Part shown: in pieces, positions 1 through 8,068 of the stretch
Numbering within the stretch: the stretch's first letter is position 1
How the letters are laid out: each line of letters opens with the position of its first letter
Program-made: the position numbers and the translations under genes
Assembly: GCA_002450895.1 (NCBI GenBank)
Contig: DKAR01000036.1
Coordinates: forward strand, 77,836 to 101,605
Origin: Proteobacteria bacterium UBA6921
GTDB taxonomy: Bacteria; Pseudomonadota; Gammaproteobacteria; SG8-11
Direction: 5' to 3'
Length of the DNA: 23,770 nucleotides
Notes under the pieces: generated by a model
Told to the model about the DNA's origin: nothing
Seen by the model: only the letters and a program-made list of their open reading frames with translations
Databases searched by the model: none

Positions 1-376
1 CCATATATTCCGCGAACGCGCCGTCGCGCCCGCCGCCGATGCCGACGGCTTTGTCGCACAGGTGGCGTTTGCCGGTGCGGCAATTGCGGCAGATGCCGCA
101 CGTCACGTGGCCCTCGGCGGTGACACGATCGCCAACGGCATAACCAGTGACGCCGTGGCCGACTTCGACGATTTCGCCGACGAACTCATGACCGATGATG
201 CGTGGGACATGGATATTGCGCTGGGCCCAATCATCCCAGTTGTAGATGTGCAAGTCGGTGCCGCAAATTCCTGTCTTGTGAATCCTGATTAAGACTTCGT
301 TCGTGCCGGCGGTCGGTTTCGGAACATCTTCCATCCAGAGGCCGGGTTCCGCTTTGCTTTTAATTAGCGCTTTCAT
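1..376 (-). CDS. tdh: L-threonine 3-dehydrogenase, N-terminal part (cut by window edge)
   Basis: Reading the minus strand from the ATG at 374-376 gives 125 codons with no stop before the window edge. The product is a zinc-dependent medium-chain dehydrogenase that oxidises L-threonine to 2-amino-3-ketobutyrate with NAD+, in the cytoplasm. The start MKALIKSKAEPGLWMEDVP closely resembles E. coli Tdh. Catalytic zinc ligands are in place (Cys38 in GICGTDLH, His63-Glu64 in IGHEF), and so are the four structural-zinc cysteines (Cys93, Cys96, Cys99, Cys107). The NAD-binding Rossmann half lies outside the window. A GGAGG Shine-Dalgarno (complement of 381-385) sits 5 nt before the ATG. It is transcribed away from the ftsH-like gene. 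Whether the usual partner kbl is adjacent cannot be seen. A related sorbitol or butanediol dehydrogenase is the alternative, but the length and register match Tdh. Confidence 0.93.
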   Translation of the reverse strand, partial: MKALIKSKAEPGLWMEDVPKPTAGTNEVLIRIHKTGICGTDLHIYNWDDWAQRNIHVPRIIGHEFVGEIVEVGHGVTGYAVGDRVTAEGHVTCGICRNCRTGKRHLCDKAVGIGGGRDGAFAEYM

Positions 377-577
377 CCAGCCTCCGTTGAGTTCGGGTGT
401 ATTACGGAAAAATCAGCTGCCGTGATCGCCCCGGATCTGTTTCTTTAAGACAACAAGCAGGATTACGTCGTGTTGCCCTAAGCATAGTTCGCCGGCAGTT
501 CACCAAGATATTGGTGTTGCATCGTAGTTCTACGGTGGTTGTGGCGGGAACCTGTGGTGAGAATGGTTTCAGCGACG

Positions 578-609
578 CGCGCCGCCTGGAATTTTCCTTT
601 GGCGGCGCG
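578..609 (+). promoter_or_regulatory. GC-rich hairpin directly upstream of the ftsH ribosome-binding site
   Basis: The arms CGCGCCGCC (578-586) and GGCGGCGCG (601-609) are perfect 9-bp complements around a 14-nt loop that itself contains GGAA..TTCC. The hairpin ends 3 nt before the GAGGAG Shine-Dalgarno (613-618) of the gene starting at 621. There is no U-run, so it does not look like a terminator. Post-transcriptional control of the protease is possible but is inference. Confidence 0.4.
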
Positions 610-620
610 GGCGAGGAGCC

Positions 621-2549
621 ATGCCGACATCACCAAGCCAAGAGCCGAAGCCGAAAGGGGGTCCGAACTGGGTCGCGCTGGCCGTCTTTTTCGCCGTAAT
701 CGCACTGACCTATCTGCTCATGCCGCAAATGTCACCGACGCCGCAGGCGTACGACGTGACTTATTCCCAGTTCAAATTGTTCATTGAGAAATCGCAGGTG
801 CGTCGCGTCGAGATGCGCGGCGATCGCATTGAAGGAACGCTACTCGGGCCAACGAGCCTGGGCCCTCACGGCGAAAGTGGTGACCAGTTTATTACCTATG
901 TTCCGGCCGTTGGTGACAACAGCCTGTTGCCGGCGTTGGAACGAAGCGGCGCCGAAATTGCCGTGCAACCTCCTGATGTCGGCGGCGGTTGGCGTTCGAT
1001 TTTGTTGGGATTGCTGCCTTGGGTCATTTTTATTGCTCTGTGGTTTTGGGTGATGCGGCGCGCGTACAAGAATATAGCCGGGGGCGTGGGTGGCCCGGGT
1101 GATTTGCGCAAATTTCTCGAGCCGGAGGGTGCGAAAAAAGCAGACGTTCCTGAAATTCGATTTAGTGATGTCGCGGGTCAGGAGAGTGCAAAGCGTGAGG
1201 TCGCCGAACTCGTGGACTACTTGCGTGATCCCGAGAAGTTTCGACGCCTCGGCGCCGAGGTTCCGCGTGGCGTGCTGCTCATGGGTCCACCGGGTACCGG
1301 AAAGACATTGCTTGCACGCGCGCTGGCGGGCGAAGCTGGCGTACCCTTTTTCTCGATAACCGGTTCTGAGTTTATTGAGGTGTTTGTTGGTGTCGGTGCG
1401 TCGCGTGTGCGCAAATTGTTTGAAACCGCAAAGCATGCCGCACCCGCCATCCTTTTTATCGACGAACTCGACAGCGTTGGGCGCACGCGAGGCACCGGAT
1501 TGGGCGGCGGCCACGACGAGCGCGAGCAGACACTCAACCAAATCCTTGCCGAAATGGATGGGTTCAAGGGGCATGAGGCGATCATCGTTCTGGCTGCCAC
1601 CAATCGGCCGGATGTGCTCGATCCCGCCTTGTTGCGTCCGGGTCGCTTCGACCGGCACGTGACGCTGGATCTTCCGGATCGAGGTGATCGGGAAAAGATC
1701 CTTCATGTGCATACGCGAAAGACTCCGCTCGACAACGACGTCGATCTTGCCGACGTGGCTGCCGGGACGCCGGGATTTTCGGGCGCAGATCTGAAGAACC
1801 TGGTGAATGAAGCAGCAATCTTTGCCACACGTGCCGGCGCGCCGTCGGTGGCGATGCAGCATTTCGATGCCGCGCGCGACAAATTGATGCTGGGCACCGA
1901 GCGAACATTGGCGATCCAGCCTGAAGAACGACATCGGCTCGCCGTGCATGAGTCGGGGCATACGACGGTTGCGCACTTTCTGCCGCACGCAGATCCACTC
2001 TACAAGGTCACTATCATTCCACGCGGCCGCGCTTTGGGCGGGACGCACCAATTACCTGAAAAAGAACGGCACACGTTGCCCGAGGAGTATCTGCTTGACC
2101 GTTTGGCGGTGATCCTGGGTGGTCGGGCGGCCGAGCAGGAGTTGCTCGGAACAGTGAGTTCCGGCGCGGATGACGATATTCGACAGGCGACGCAACTGGC
2201 GCGTGCAATGGTCGCGCGTTGGGGTATGTCCAAGGAGATCGGCCCGGTGGATCTTCGCGAAAGCGATGAACATCCGTTTCTCGGCCGGGAAATCGCCCAG
2301 CCACGCCACTTTTCGGAAGCGTCTGCCCAGGCCGTGGATCACGCCACGCGGGAATTGCTGCTTCAAGCAGAGCAGCGGGCGCAGGAGGTGATCCGGACGC
2401 AGCATGTACAACTTGGCCGCCTGATCGAGGCGCTTGAGGAAAGAGAGACACTCTATCGCCGCGAGATCGAAGAGTGCCTGACGGCTTCCGAGCCCGAGTC
2501 GACCCCGCGCCCGAGATGGGTGGCCCAACCGGGCACTCAACGAGGATGA
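621..2549 (+). CDS. ftsH: FtsH-type membrane-bound ATP-dependent zinc metalloprotease
   Basis: This 642-residue protein has the full FtsH layout and close to the E. coli length (644). TM1 is at about 17-34, a periplasmic domain at 35-123 and TM2 at about 124-146, so the catalytic part faces the cytoplasm. The AAA module carries Walker A GPPGTGKT (222-229), pore motif FVG (255-257), Walker B ILFIDELD (277-284) and the second region of homology with NRPD and RPGRFDR (328-345). The protease has HESGH (443-447) and a third zinc ligand at Asp519 in SSGADDDI. It degrades membrane and regulatory proteins as a hexamer. The ATG at 621 follows GAGGAG at 613-618. The usual neighbours rlmE and folP are absent and several normally constant positions differ (HESGHT, GGTHQLPEKER), so this is probably an accessory paralogue rather than the housekeeping copy. 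That part is inference. Confidence 0.92.
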   Translation: MPTSPSQEPKPKGGPNWVALAVFFAVIALTYLLMPQMSPTPQAYDVTYSQFKLFIEKSQVRRVEMRGDRIEGTLLGPTSLGPHGESGDQFITYVPAVGDNSLLPALERSGAEIAVQPPDVGGGWRSILLGLLPWVIFIALWFWVMRRAYKNIAGGVGGPGDLRKFLEPEGAKKADVPEIRFSDVAGQESAKREVAELVDYLRDPEKFRRLGAEVPRGVLLMGPPGTGKTLLARALAGEAGVPFFSITGSEFIEVFVGVGASRVRKLFETAKHAAPAILFIDELDSVGRTRGTGLGGGHDEREQTLNQILAEMDGFKGHEAIIVLAATNRPDVLDPALLRPGRFDRHVTLDLPDRGDREKILHVHTRKTPLDNDVDLADVAAGTPGFSGADLKNLVNEAAIFATRAGAPSVAMQHFDAARDKLMLGTERTLAIQPEERHRLAVHESGHTTVAHFLPHADPLYKVTIIPRGRALGGTHQLPEKERHTLPEEYLLDRLAVILGGRAAEQELLGTVSSGADDDIRQATQLARAMVARWGMSKEIGPVDLRESDEHPFLGREIAQPRHFSEASAQAVDHATRELLLQAEQRAQEVIRTQHVQLGRLIEALEERETLYRREIEECLTASEPESTPRPRWVAQPGTQRG

Positions 2550-2865
2550 GCACGACAGGGTGAACTCTGCGGTACGACAAAATTTCGACGCGCCCGATTA
2601 CCTCACGAATATCACGCCTCCTGTTGAGACACAGCGAGCCCACTCCACTGGCGAGCGACTCGTTCGCCTTTGCTTGGGATCTGATTTCATTGTTTCCCGA
2701 ATTTGAGCCCAAGATTTGCCGTGACGCGCGCGGACGCAACGGGTGGCACGGTGGTTCTATCTGTTGGATAAATAAAGAACAAAGTTCAAGAGTGACGGGG
2801 CGTTTTTTCTAAGATTTTTGTTCATCCAACGCAGTCGGAAGGCCGTCCGGAGTACAGCTTTTCGC

Positions 2866-2892
2866 GAGTGAATTTGCGCTGAAAATTTACTC
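2866..2892. repeat. 10-bp inverted repeat in the gap upstream of the Na/Pi transporter
   Basis: The arms GAGTGAATTT (2866-2875) and AAATTTACTC (2883-2892) flank a 7-nt loop. Nine of ten positions are Watson-Crick pairs and the tenth can form G-U in RNA. No T-run follows on the plus strand, so it may be an operator or an RNA element rather than a terminator. Confidence 0.4.
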
Positions 2893-2971
2893 CGTTCTAG
2901 CCCTGCCTGGCGCGCGCTTTTCATCTGTTCAAAAGTCCGACACGCCTGAAAAATAGCGGCGCAAATATTTA

Positions 2972-3001
2972 TTGCAGAAATATTACAGTCCGCGATTAAA
3001 T
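2972..3001 (+). promoter_or_regulatory. possible sigma70-like promoter for the Na/Pi transporter gene
   Basis: TTGCAG (2972-2977) and TTAAAT (2996-3001) are separated by 18 nt in an AT-rich stretch about 80 nt before the GTG start. The match to consensus is partial (3/6 and 4/6). It is placed by eye only. Confidence 0.22.
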
Positions 3002-3081
3002 AGCGCTTCGACGTATTTCCGAGAAGTGTCATCAGACATTTCTGACATCGGAAGTCGGCTGGGGGGAGAGGCGTCCAATTC

Positions 3082-4848
3082 GTGTCCACACTGGACTATC
3101 TAAAGATATTTGCCGGTCTCGGACTGTTCTTCGTCGGGATTAACTTTTTCAGCGACCACCTGAAGAGTCACGGCAAGCCATACATTCGCAAAATCATCAA
3201 AACCCTGACCGGTACGGGATTGCGCGCCATGGCGAGCGGCGCCCTGTCGGGTGCGGTGACGAACAGCGCCAAGGCGGTAACCTTTTCTCTGGCTCCGATC
3301 ATTTCCTCTGGCCTGCTTACTGTTTCCGATGCCCTTCCCATCATTATCGGGGCCAGCTTTGGTTCCGCGCTCCTGGTCCTCTGGGTGTCCTTCGACTTCA
3401 AATTGATGGAGTTGGCCCTGCTGGGTATGGCAGGACTCTATTACCAGTTCGGGAACATGAAAAAGAATCTGACAAAGTTCTTGGCGGGCTTGCTGCTGGG
3501 ACTCGGACTGATCTTTTTCGGATTGGATATGCTCAAGTCCGGAGCGGCTGCTTTGAAGGAGAGCGCCGGATTCATGAACTTCGCCGCGTCGACGCATGGC
3601 TACTGGCTCGCCGCCCTGATGATTGGAGCGGTCACCGCATTTGTCACGCAGTCTGGTTCGACGATGTCGATCGTGGCGATTACTTTCGTTTCGACCGGCG
3701 TGCTGGATTTCAATCAGACGGTCATGTTCATTTACGGGACCAACATCGGTTCCGGAATCAGCACGGCCATGTTGTCCTTCGGGCTGACCGGAACCGGGCG
3801 CCAGTTGGTTATGTTCCACGCGGGGATCAAACTGGCCGGGTGTCTAATTTTGGTTCCCGCGTTGTACTTGGAAGAGTACCTGGGAATTCCATTGATGAAA
3901 GCGTTCGCGGCATCCATGGCGACAGACCCGGGTGCGCAGATCGGTATCATCTATGTTGCCTACGAAGTCGTTGCCGGCGTATTCATGGTGTTCATGACCG
4001 AGCATTCCGCGCGAATCCTTGGCCGGCTTTGGCCGCCGACGCATGAAGAAACGCTGTCGCAGGCGCGCTACCTGCAAACCGACGAGATCTTCGCCGTCGA
4101 TGACGCCATGCGGCGGATTGCCCAGGAACAGTCCCGGATTCTCAAGCGCGCGTTGCGCTATTTCGATTCAGTTCGAGGCGATATTCCGGATCGCGACAAG
4201 ATCAGCTTCGATACGCTCTATGAGGCGAATACCGGGTTGCAAAAAGAGATCAACCAGCAGCTCACGAAAATCGCTGAGATGGAAATGGACAAGAAATCGT
4301 CCGAAGAAGTACTGCACCGTCACAGCGTCAACAAGTGGCTCGAGCAGCTGGATGAATGTCTGTTTGAACTTGCGCGCGTGCTCGAAAAAGTGAAATCGAG
4401 CCAGGAAGCGGGTCCCTTGCTGGATGTGATACAGAAGGGTCTGCACGCAATGCTGGTTGCGGCCAGCAAGGCAATGGAGACAGACGATGCCGTCAAAGCG
4501 CACATTCTGATTGAGACGACAAAGAATCGGGTTCCGATGCTGCGCCGCGTCAAGCCAAGTGCCCTGACCCCCGATCTTGCGCTGCAAAAGAGGCTTCTCG
4601 GGTTGATCGTAAGCTATGAGCGCACGATCTGGGTATTGATCAGCCTCGCCCACAGCCTCGCTCGCGGAGATTTGCCCCAGACTGCGCCTGCATCGATTGA
4701 TGCGGCCCGGAAAGGGCGGGTACAAGCGTCCTCCAAGCCGGTTCAGCAAGCACCAACGGATGTGGCTCCTCAACCTGCCGCAGCTTCTGCGCCGCGTAAA
4801 CGACGTCAGGTCGACTACTTTGCCTCTGCCAACAACGGCGCGTTCTAG
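3082..4848 (+). CDS. Na/Pi cotransporter family protein with C-terminal PhoU-like region
   Basis: This 588-residue protein has an N-terminal membrane half (about 1-315) with the two inverted repeats of the NptA/NaPi-II family, and a soluble, helical, PhoU-like half (about 330-530). An Ala/Pro/Gln-rich tail follows, ending in a basic PRKRRQ stretch. Family members move phosphate with Na+, or act as phosphate-responsive membrane proteins, in the inner membrane. The second repeat is canonical (VTQSGSTMS, 188-196, then GTNIGSG, 219-225). The first is not: GAVTNSAKAVTF (57-68) and GASFGSA (90-96) replace the usual QSSS-type and GxNIGT motifs. The start is GTG at 3082, preceded by GGGGGGAGAGG (3061-3071), and no better ATG lies upstream. 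It converges on a phosphate-porin gene, which supports a role in phosphate uptake. Substrate and cation are inferred from family. Confidence 0.85.
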   Translation: MSTLDYLKIFAGLGLFFVGINFFSDHLKSHGKPYIRKIIKTLTGTGLRAMASGALSGAVTNSAKAVTFSLAPIISSGLLTVSDALPIIIGASFGSALLVLWVSFDFKLMELALLGMAGLYYQFGNMKKNLTKFLAGLLLGLGLIFFGLDMLKSGAAALKESAGFMNFAASTHGYWLAALMIGAVTAFVTQSGSTMSIVAITFVSTGVLDFNQTVMFIYGTNIGSGISTAMLSFGLTGTGRQLVMFHAGIKLAGCLILVPALYLEEYLGIPLMKAFAASMATDPGAQIGIIYVAYEVVAGVFMVFMTEHSARILGRLWPPTHEETLSQARYLQTDEIFAVDDAMRRIAQEQSRILKRALRYFDSVRGDIPDRDKISFDTLYEANTGLQKEINQQLTKIAEMEMDKKSSEEVLHRHSVNKWLEQLDECLFELARVLEKVKSSQEAGPLLDVIQKGLHAMLVAASKAMETDDAVKAHILIETTKNRVPMLRRVKPSALTPDLALQKRLLGLIVSYERTIWVLISLAHSLARGDLPQTAPASIDAARKGRVQASSKPVQQAPTDVAPQPAAASAPRKRRQVDYFASANNGAF

Positions 4849-4862
4849 ACCCATCGCGGCTT

Positions 4863-4883
4863 AAACGACGCCTAGCGGCGTTT
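4863..4883. terminator. possible terminator hairpin between convergent genes
   Basis: AAACGACGC (4863-4871) and GCGGCGTTT (4875-4883) pair over eight of nine positions with a CTA loop. It is 15 nt past the transporter stop and could serve both strands, with AAA on one side and TTT on the other. The T-run is short, so terminator strength is doubtful. Confidence 0.35.
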
Positions 4884-5092
4884 CCAGGTGGACTTTTCGC
4901 AGGTCAATCGTCGTAGTTTAGATTTCTGAGCATGCCCAGATCGGGCGGTGTGTGCGGTTTCGCGCGGGGGTGGTTGTCGGACGGTATTGTCTGTTCTCAG
5001 GAAACTCTGCTGTCAAAGTATTGCGAAGCTGGCCCGGTTTTAAAACTACAAGCTATTCTGGGGTGAACTGCGTCGAAATCGCGTTTTGGAAA

Positions 5093-6583
5093 TCAGAATT
5101 CCTGCTGCATGCGGATCAGGATGGCGGTTTCCGCGACGGTGGCGGACTTGCTGCGCACTTCACCAAAGCTGCCCACGATATCTTTGTTCGCATAGGACTT
5201 GATGTAGTCGAACATGATGCGGGACATTTTGTCCGGGTACCAGTTGACCCCGTAATCCCAACTATATCCACCGTTCGCGTAACCCTTGTCGATCAGCTTG
5301 TCGCCGTCCCAGCCGGGATACACGGAGTCGTTCTCAAAAAACTTGGAGTCCGCGTAGAACAGCGAGTAACGGATCTTGAATTCGATTGCGCCGCGCCCGT
5401 CGCCCTCGGGATCGTACGGCTCTTCAACTTTTTGCTTTTCAAAGATGCCGTTCTTTACGGTGCGCTCTTCACCGGTCGTGAAATAGCTCGCCATCAAGTA
5501 GGCCCCTTGGAAGGCAAATTTTTGGTCGAACGTGTAGTCGCCTCGCATGTATTCGCCCTTGACCATGGTTGGGCCATGAACCACTGTGACATCAAGACCT
5601 TGACGAGTCCGGGTGTACGGAACATCCGGGTCAAATTCGGCCTTGAAATAAGTCTTTTTGCTGCGGCTTTCCGTGCGCAAACGCAGGTCCGTCGGGTCGG
5701 CGTCCGCCGGGGCGGTGATCTGCTTTCCTGATGTATATGAAACTCCCAGCCAGTACTTCGTGTCGGCATCCATATCCTCCGGATTCATGACGACGCGAAG
5801 CGCAGTATCGAGATTGTTGTTGTTGTCCGGAGTATTGGCGCCCGCGCCGTTGAAAACGCCCACCTCGTAGTGGAAGCGTCCATCGGACGGATCCCCGCGC
5901 AACATCACACCGCGATCCTCGCCATTACACAGCGTCCCGCAGATGGCGGACATTTCAATGAATTCAAAATATTTCGAAGAACCAACTTCCTCGCTGCTGA
6001 AAGGCATTTGGAACTGGCCCAGCAGGATTTCCTTGCCTTCGAAGAAGTTGTATTGGATGAACGCTTCTTTCGTTTCAGCGCCTTCAGCGAAATCCACGCT
6101 GAGCTTGATTTGATAGTACTTTGCCAACGTTGCTTTGACGTCGAGGCGAATTCGACGCATGTCGAATAGTTGTTTGTTGTTTTCAACATCGCCGAAGGGG
6201 CCGTCGGTCGGGTAGCTGTAGGAGCGGCTGTCGACGTTGATGCGACCTGCGATCGCGTACGAATACGCCTTATCCTCACTTTGGACCTTGAAGCCGTCGT
6301 CCACTTTGACTTTGACGCCCGGTTTTTTTTCGCCGCTTTTTGACTCGGATTTCGACTCTTTGCTGTCTTTCGAATCCTTTCCATCGGAGGCCGCTAAAAC
6401 GATCGGCTTTTCAGCGACGGAGCGTGAAGTCGCAAGAATATCCGTTGTCTTTTTGGAACTTGCGGATGCCGCTTGCGATGCAGGACTTGCGACGAGAAGA
6501 CTGATAATGGCAAAGGCGAAAGAACCGAAAACTCGACGACGAACTGGCGTGGCTCGCGCCACCGACTTCAGGACTGCAAACAT
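5093..6583 (-). CDS. phosphate-selective porin, OprO/OprP family
   Basis: This is an outer-membrane beta-barrel of about 496 residues from the preferred start. From the ATG at 6581-6583 the protein opens with a signal peptide: basic MFAVLKSVARATPVRRR, a hydrophobic core, then SPASQA. A longer reading from 6634 adds 17 residues but lacks a Shine-Dalgarno and would bury the signal peptide. A low-complexity Ser/Lys/Asp stretch follows, then the family pattern: GRINVDSRSY, DMRRIRLDVKATLAKYYQIKLSVDF, an alternating-strand barrel with GQFQMPFSSEEVGSSKYFEFIEMS, and a C-terminal Phe (MQQEF). OprO/OprP porins form trimers for phosphate or polyphosphate. Specificity cannot be read here and general anion or pyrophosphate uptake is possible. 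It converges on the Na/Pi-family transporter gene. I see no convincing Pho box upstream. Confidence 0.85.
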   Translation of the reverse strand: MFAVLKSVARATPVRRRVFGSFAFAIISLLVASPASQAASASSKKTTDILATSRSVAEKPIVLAASDGKDSKDSKESKSESKSGEKKPGVKVKVDDGFKVQSEDKAYSYAIAGRINVDSRSYSYPTDGPFGDVENNKQLFDMRRIRLDVKATLAKYYQIKLSVDFAEGAETKEAFIQYNFFEGKEILLGQFQMPFSSEEVGSSKYFEFIEMSAICGTLCNGEDRGVMLRGDPSDGRFHYEVGVFNGAGANTPDNNNNLDTALRVVMNPEDMDADTKYWLGVSYTSGKQITAPADADPTDLRLRTESRSKKTYFKAEFDPDVPYTRTRQGLDVTVVHGPTMVKGEYMRGDYTFDQKFAFQGAYLMASYFTTGEERTVKNGIFEKQKVEEPYDPEGDGRGAIEFKIRYSLFYADSKFFENDSVYPGWDGDKLIDKGYANGGYSWDYGVNWYPDKMSRIMFDYIKSYANKDIVGSFGEVRSKSATVAETAILIRMQQEF

Positions 6584-6825
6584 AACCCCATCCCCGACTT
6601 CAACTTCTTTTTGCCCGGTGTGGGCGTGGGTCATGATATCTGACTTAAGTGTTCATTTACCATAAAAAATTCGGCTCATCGGGGTGTCGGAACCGTTAAC
6701 AAATCAAATCGATGCTCCATTAGTGAGACAACGACAACGGGTGTCTCGCGCGGGCGGTTAGACACGGTTTCGTCCATGCACTATCTAGCTGATTTTGGCC
6801 GCGCCAAACGGAGTGGGATCCGTAC

Positions 6826-7992
6826 TCAGAGGCGATGCCGGTGGTCGACGAGTGAGAAACCGGAGAGCGGAAGGTCAACGTCGCGTGTCAGTGCCAGAAC
6901 CTTAAATAATTCCCCCATCTCGGCCGGGGAAGTCAGGTGTTGGACTTGCTGCGCCATTCGCCAGCGCGTGTTTTCGTCCTCGGGCTCCAGTGCCATTGGC
7001 GCGAGGCCAAGGGCCAGGAGGAACGAAGCCTGGGTCGTAAAACCGGCAACATGAAATCCAACATCGTGACCCGCCTGCGCTATGGCAGTGAAATCGACAT
7101 GCGTCGTGACGTCCTGCAGTCCGACAAGCGTGAGCGGATCCGGATGCGCGAGATGACGGTAATGGCACATCAGCGTTCCTGTCGCGCGATCCGGGTGGTA
7201 GAACTCCCGTGCGGGAAAACCGTAGTCGATGAGCAGCAGAAGCCCTTTTTGGAGCTTCGGCGCGAGTGAAGAGACCCAGGCTTCCGCACTGAGATTGAAT
7301 TCCGTTTGGTATCCAGGTGGCACAACATTGCGTAGCCCTTCAGCGCGCTCGATGAGTCGATTGTTTTCGGGAGGGTCATCGCGCCATTCGAATTGTTCCT
7401 CGTGCAATCCCACAAATCGTTCGACAGTCTTGTCAGCGTCAATTCGGAGTATGTTCGCAGGTAAGGCGTCCAGAAGTTCGTTGGCCAGAATCACGCCAGT
7501 AAATGGCGCCTCTGGAATTGCGTCCAGCCACTCGATGCGATCGATCCACTGCGGGACTCGGGATGACAGCGTCTGTCGTTGCTGCTCCCGAAGCGATCCA
7601 CTCAGCTCAAGAATTCGGTAGCGCGTCGGCAGCCGGCCGATCCGGTTCAATTCGATGAGAATGTCCGCCGCGAGCATGCCCGTGCCGGCGCCGGCTTCCA
7701 GGATGATTTTCTCCGGGCATATTTCCAGAACTTGCGCGCACTGGCGTGCGACACAGCGGCCGAATAATGAGGAAATCTCAGGTGCGGTGACAAAGTCTCC
7801 CGCACTGCCAAATTTGCGCACGCCGCTCATGTAATAACCCAGGCCAGGGAAATACAGCGCCATTTCCATGAAGCGGCGAAATGAAATGGCACCGCCTCGC
7901 GCGTCGATTTCGGCGCGAATGTGGTTTGCCAGGCGCTGGCTCTGTTCGGATTCTTCCGGGCTGGGTGCCGGGAGTGAGATGGGTTGATTCAC
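6826..7992 (-). CDS. SAM-dependent methyltransferase of the MidA/NDUFAF7 family (COG1565)
   Basis: From the GTG at 7990-7992 the product is 388 residues, the usual family size. The N-terminal part has GGAISFRRFMEMALYFPGLG, then GDFVTAPEIS (65-74) and the SAM-binding motif LEAGAGTG (98-105), followed by ILANELLDALP and IDYGFPAREFYHPDR. Family members are protein arginine methyltransferases. The mitochondrial form NDUFAF7 modifies a complex I subunit, while bacterial targets are mostly unknown. The frame stays open to an ATG at 8068-8070 (26 more codons) and beyond, but those residues are not family-like and would overlap the divergent gene and its Shine-Dalgarno. I therefore prefer the GTG start, although its own Shine-Dalgarno is weak. 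It pairs head to head with the pteridine reductase gene. Confidence 0.85.
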   Translation of the reverse strand: MNQPISLPAPSPEESEQSQRLANHIRAEIDARGGAISFRRFMEMALYFPGLGYYMSGVRKFGSAGDFVTAPEISSLFGRCVARQCAQVLEICPEKIILEAGAGTGMLAADILIELNRIGRLPTRYRILELSGSLREQQRQTLSSRVPQWIDRIEWLDAIPEAPFTGVILANELLDALPANILRIDADKTVERFVGLHEEQFEWRDDPPENNRLIERAEGLRNVVPPGYQTEFNLSAEAWVSSLAPKLQKGLLLLIDYGFPAREFYHPDRATGTLMCHYRHLAHPDPLTLVGLQDVTTHVDFTAIAQAGHDVGFHVAGFTTQASFLLALGLAPMALEPEDENTRWRMAQQVQHLTSPAEMGELFKVLALTRDVDLPLSGFSLVDHRHRL

Positions 7993-8068
7993 TGTCGAAC
8001 TCGCAATGTCCGGGTTGCCATTGTATGCGATGATTTCCCGGGACCCTACGTTCGATAACGGAGAAACC

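Larger units (their letters stand above)
2550..3081. other. 532-nt gap without a recognisable gene
   Basis: No coding region with a plausible Shine-Dalgarno or recognisable product is seen on either strand. The first half has GC content like the coding sequence. From about 2757 it becomes AT-richer, with A/T tracts and two copies of AAATATT (2964-2970 and 2979-2985). It contains an inverted repeat (2866-2892), a weak sigma70-like promoter (2972-3001) and a TGTCA/TGACA inverted repeat (3027-3047). It most likely holds the 3' end of the ftsH transcript and the promoter and leader of the transporter gene. Confidence 0.6.

Noticed and set aside
840..2051. Long open frame (403 codons) antisense to ftsH
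   Set aside because: It mirrors the codon structure of a clear FtsH gene, has no Shine-Dalgarno or recognisable motifs, and its translation is Arg/His/Gln-rich in the manner of antisense shadows.
2624..2812. Plus-strand 62-codon frame after ftsH
   Set aside because: There is no ribosome-binding site and no recognisable sequence. It is probably chance in the non-coding gap.
2757..3089. Minus-strand 110-codon frame in the gap upstream of the transporter
   Set aside because: There is no convincing Shine-Dalgarno, it overlaps the start of the transporter gene, and its composition does not look coding.
6584..6825. Pho box upstream of the porin
   Set aside because: No pair of TGTCA-type direct repeats with 11-nt spacing was found. 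The GTCA/TGAC inverted pair near 6631-6645 is too short to support it.
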